Below, in pieces: positions 22,164 through 23,950 of a DNA stretch of 23,950 nucleotides. Made by a program: the position numbers and the translations under genes. Source of the stretch: JBDSEG01 sp039920165 (GTDB lineage Bacteria; Pseudomonadota; Gammaproteobacteria; Burkholderiales; Burkholderiaceae_C); the NCBI GenBank assembly GCA_039920165.1, contig JBDSEG010000044.1, forward strand, positions 1-23,950, read 5' to 3'. Position 1 is the stretch's first letter, and each line of letters begins with the position of its first letter. The notes beneath the pieces were generated by a model. The model made no database searches. It was not told the DNA's origin and saw only the letters and a program-made list of their open reading frames with translations.

Positions 22164-23927
22164 TCAATGCGCATCCGCCAGGTCCATCGGCCGCGACCAA
22201 TCGAACGCTGCGGACGGCAGCGCGCCGGCCCGCAGCGCGGCGCGTGCCGCCTCGAGCGCATCGCGCAGGTCGGACGGCTTGATCTGCAGCACCCGCGCGT
22301 AGCGCTGCCCAATCTGCGCCAGCGCCGCGGCGGCGCGCGGCCCACTCGCGAGCGCAGTCGCATCGACCGTCTCGTTGGCCGCGCTCGCCACGCTGCGCAG
22401 CAGGTCGGCATCGCTGTCGGGCTTGCGAACGGGCGTGGCCAGCGGCAGGCGGCGGACCATGTGCAGCAGCTCGTCGCCCAGGCCCCAGTGACGCGCCACC
22501 GCGACACCGATGGATTCGGTATCGACACCGATCACCGCGCTCGACGCGGCCTCCTCGGTCATGCCGGGCAGCTCGGCGCCGTCGGACTGCGCGCCCGGCT
22601 GCATCAGACGGCGGATCTGTTCGCTTTCGTCGGCATAGTGGTACTGCAGCAGGAGCCGTCCGAGGTTTTGCAGCAGGGTCACGATGCCCACCAGTTCGGC
22701 GTCGTAGCCGCGCGGTCGCAGCGCCTGCGCGAGCCGGCTCGCGAGGGCGACCCGTTCGAGCATCTGCTTGAGCAAGGTGGCGCCTTCCGGACCGACCGGA
22801 CCGGGCCAGATGCGCAAGGTATTGGCGGCGGTGCGCACGCCGTCGACGCCGAGCAGCGCGATGGCTCGTCGCACCGTCATCACGTTGGCACCGCCGCCAA
22901 GTTGCAGGCTGCGGACCTGTGCCGAATTCGCGCTGCGCAGCAGTTCGAAGCTCAGCGCGATATCACGCAGCACGTGCTCGGCCATCTCGTCGGTGCGCCG
23001 TCCGCGGCTGGCGACCAGCCCGGCAACGCGCGCGCCGAGGTCGGGCAGAGCCGGCAAATGACCGGCCACGCGCAGGCGGTCGAGCACCAGCGCCAGCGGG
23101 CCGGCACCGTCCAGCGACTGCGCCTCGCACCACCCTTCGAGCGCGCGCATCAGCGTGCGTACGTTCAGGTAGCGCTGGCGTTCCTGGTCGGAGGTCGCGC
23201 GGTTGGCGATCGCACGCAGCGCCTCGGGCACCGGATGCGGCGTGGTCCACGGCAGGCGCACCGGCTCGCGGCCGAGCGGCGGCATTCGGGCGATGACACG
23301 CGCGGTATCGGGCTCATCGAGCACATCGGTCGCACCGAGCAGGCGGTGCAGCAGAACGCCGCAGGCGAGCAGGTCACGTTGCGCCGTCTGACGCTGCTCG
23401 TGCAGGCGCGGCGATTCGAAAGCGCCGGCAAGCTGGTTCGCTGGGATCCGGATCCCGGCGCCGTTCGCCCCGACCTCGAAGCCGGCGCCGAGCGCCATCA
23501 CGCGCAGCGTGCCGCTCTCATTCATCACGAGGCTGTGCAGTTGCAGGTCGAGGTGGGCGACGCCGGCCTCATGCGCGAAGGCGAGGCCGCGCAGCGCCTG
23601 CAGCAGCCAGCCGACCGCGTCGTGCGGGGCCGGAGCCGGATGGGCGCCGATCCATTCGCCCAGGGTGACGTTGCCGCCGCGCTCAACCGAGATATACGGC
23701 CAGTCGTCCTGGAGCCCGATCTCCAGCGGACGCGCGAGGTTCGGATGGTCCGGTCGGGCCGCCAACCGCACTTCGGCAAGCCAGCGCTCGAGCGCCGCCG
23801 GCGACACTGGCGCCGTGCGCGGCAGCGTCAGCATCACCTCGAACCCGGCGCGCGGATCGTGCGCCAGCCACACCATCACCGCCATGCTCTTGCCGAGCAG
23901 CCGGGTCAGCTGGAAGCGACCGAACAT
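22164..23927 (-). CDS. Pseudokinase-HDOD fusion protein (5' end may lie outside window)
   Basis: Residues about 1-260 (numbered from the ATG at 23927) have a serine/threonine-kinase fold pattern: FGRFQLTRLLGKS, a DHPNLARPLEIG segment, and a catalytic-loop equivalent HLDLQLHSL. Key catalytic positions are changed: the beta-3 lysine is Thr, the HRDxxxxN asparagine is Ser132, and the DFG aspartate is Ala145 (ALG). Only the loop Asp127 remains, so it is probably a pseudokinase that binds partners or nucleotide without phosphorylating. An HDOD domain follows at about 285-480 (LPALPDLGARVAGLV, ANVMTVRRAIALLGVDGVRT, VGIVTLLQNLGRLLL); such domains occur in signalling and motility regulators. The frame is open to the window edge, so the true start may be upstream; no ribosome site is seen at 23927. 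A GAF-like remnant lies just downstream. Confidence 0.82.
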   Translation of the reverse strand: MFGRFQLTRLLGKSMAVMVWLAHDPRAGFEVMLTLPRTAPVSPAALERWLAEVRLAARPDHPNLARPLEIGLQDDWPYISVERGGNVTLGEWIGAHPAPAPHDAVGWLLQALRGLAFAHEAGVAHLDLQLHSLVMNESGTLRVMALGAGFEVGANGAGIRIPANQLAGAFESPRLHEQRQTAQRDLLACGVLLHRLLGATDVLDEPDTARVIARMPPLGREPVRLPWTTPHPVPEALRAIANRATSDQERQRYLNVRTLMRALEGWCEAQSLDGAGPLALVLDRLRVAGHLPALPDLGARVAGLVASRGRRTDEMAEHVLRDIALSFELLRSANSAQVRSLQLGGGANVMTVRRAIALLGVDGVRTAANTLRIWPGPVGPEGATLLKQMLERVALASRLAQALRPRGYDAELVGIVTLLQNLGRLLLQYHYADESEQIRRLMQPGAQSDGAELPGMTEEAASSAVIGVDTESIGVAVARHWGLGDELLHMVRRLPLATPVRKPDSDADLLRSVASAANETVDATALASGPRAAAALAQIGQRYARVLQIKPSDLRDALEAARAALRAGALPSAAFDWSRPMDLADAH

Positions 23928-23950
23928 GCGCAAGGGACGCGGTGGCGCAG

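Noticed and set aside
1..23950. CRISPR array, transposase, integrase, phage or toxin-antitoxin genes
   Set aside because: No regularly spaced repeats, DDE or recombinase motifs, phage structural proteins or small paired toxin-like genes were seen on either strand.

Overview
The window is GC-rich throughout (roughly two thirds G+C by eye), with long GC-driven shadow frames opposite most genes. The gene content (a TAXI-type TRAP transporter, a kinase-like/HDOD fusion, 7TMR-DISM and GGDEF proteins, and a CCGCC-TTGG-GGCGG repeat element) suggests a betaproteobacterium, most likely of the order Burkholderiales. The lineage is an inference; no rRNA or marker gene is present. It reads as ordinary chromosome with several local scars (frameshift, gene remnants, repeat insertion) rather than as a phage or an integrated island.

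Left part (1-6153). The window opens on what looks like the last 15 bases of a tRNA-Ser followed by an intrinsic terminator. A plus-strand pair follows: a zinc secondary-alcohol dehydrogenase and a fused ADP-forming acyl-CoA synthetase/GNAT acetyltransferase of the Pat/PatZ type. Facing them on the minus strand are a DUF3014 membrane protein, a frameshifted GGDEF diguanylate cyclase, and the C-terminal stub of an MscS-type channel whose stop overlaps the cyclase start.

Middle (6154-11839, plus strand). An AT-rich palindrome precedes a trehalose unit: a GT20 trehalose-6-phosphate synthase fused behind a two-helix membrane/periplasmic module, then trehalose-phosphatase. Next come a MarR regulator with a candidate operator, a 65-codon ORF, and a CLC chloride transporter overlapping that ORF by ATGA. 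Trehalose synthesis and anion transport both fit an osmotic-stress theme, as does the MscS remnant next door; this grouping is inference.

Right-middle (11859-18062). A minus-strand unit with overlapping ends runs cation-efflux protein, 2,4-dienoyl-CoA-reductase-like SDR, and ThDP enzyme of the acetolactate synthase/benzoylformate decarboxylase type. Divergent from it are a 7TMR-DISM diguanylate cyclase and a dienelactone-hydrolase-family enzyme.

Right end (18077-23950, minus strand). A TAXI substrate-binding protein, a fused TRAP permease carrying an in-frame repeat-derived insert, and a DUF3052 protein form a transport unit, with a hairpin between the first two genes. Upstream of it lies a pseudokinase-HDOD protein reaching the window edge, followed by a GAF-like C-terminal remnant broken over three frames and ending at a terminator-like hairpin.

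I found no CRISPR array, transposase, integrase or phage gene, and no clear undescribed multi-gene system. The most unusual items are the membrane-sensor OtsA, the pseudokinase-HDOD protein with its decayed GAF tail, the repeat inserted in the TRAP permease, and the 35-bp near-perfect palindrome in the linker of the acetyltransferase gene.
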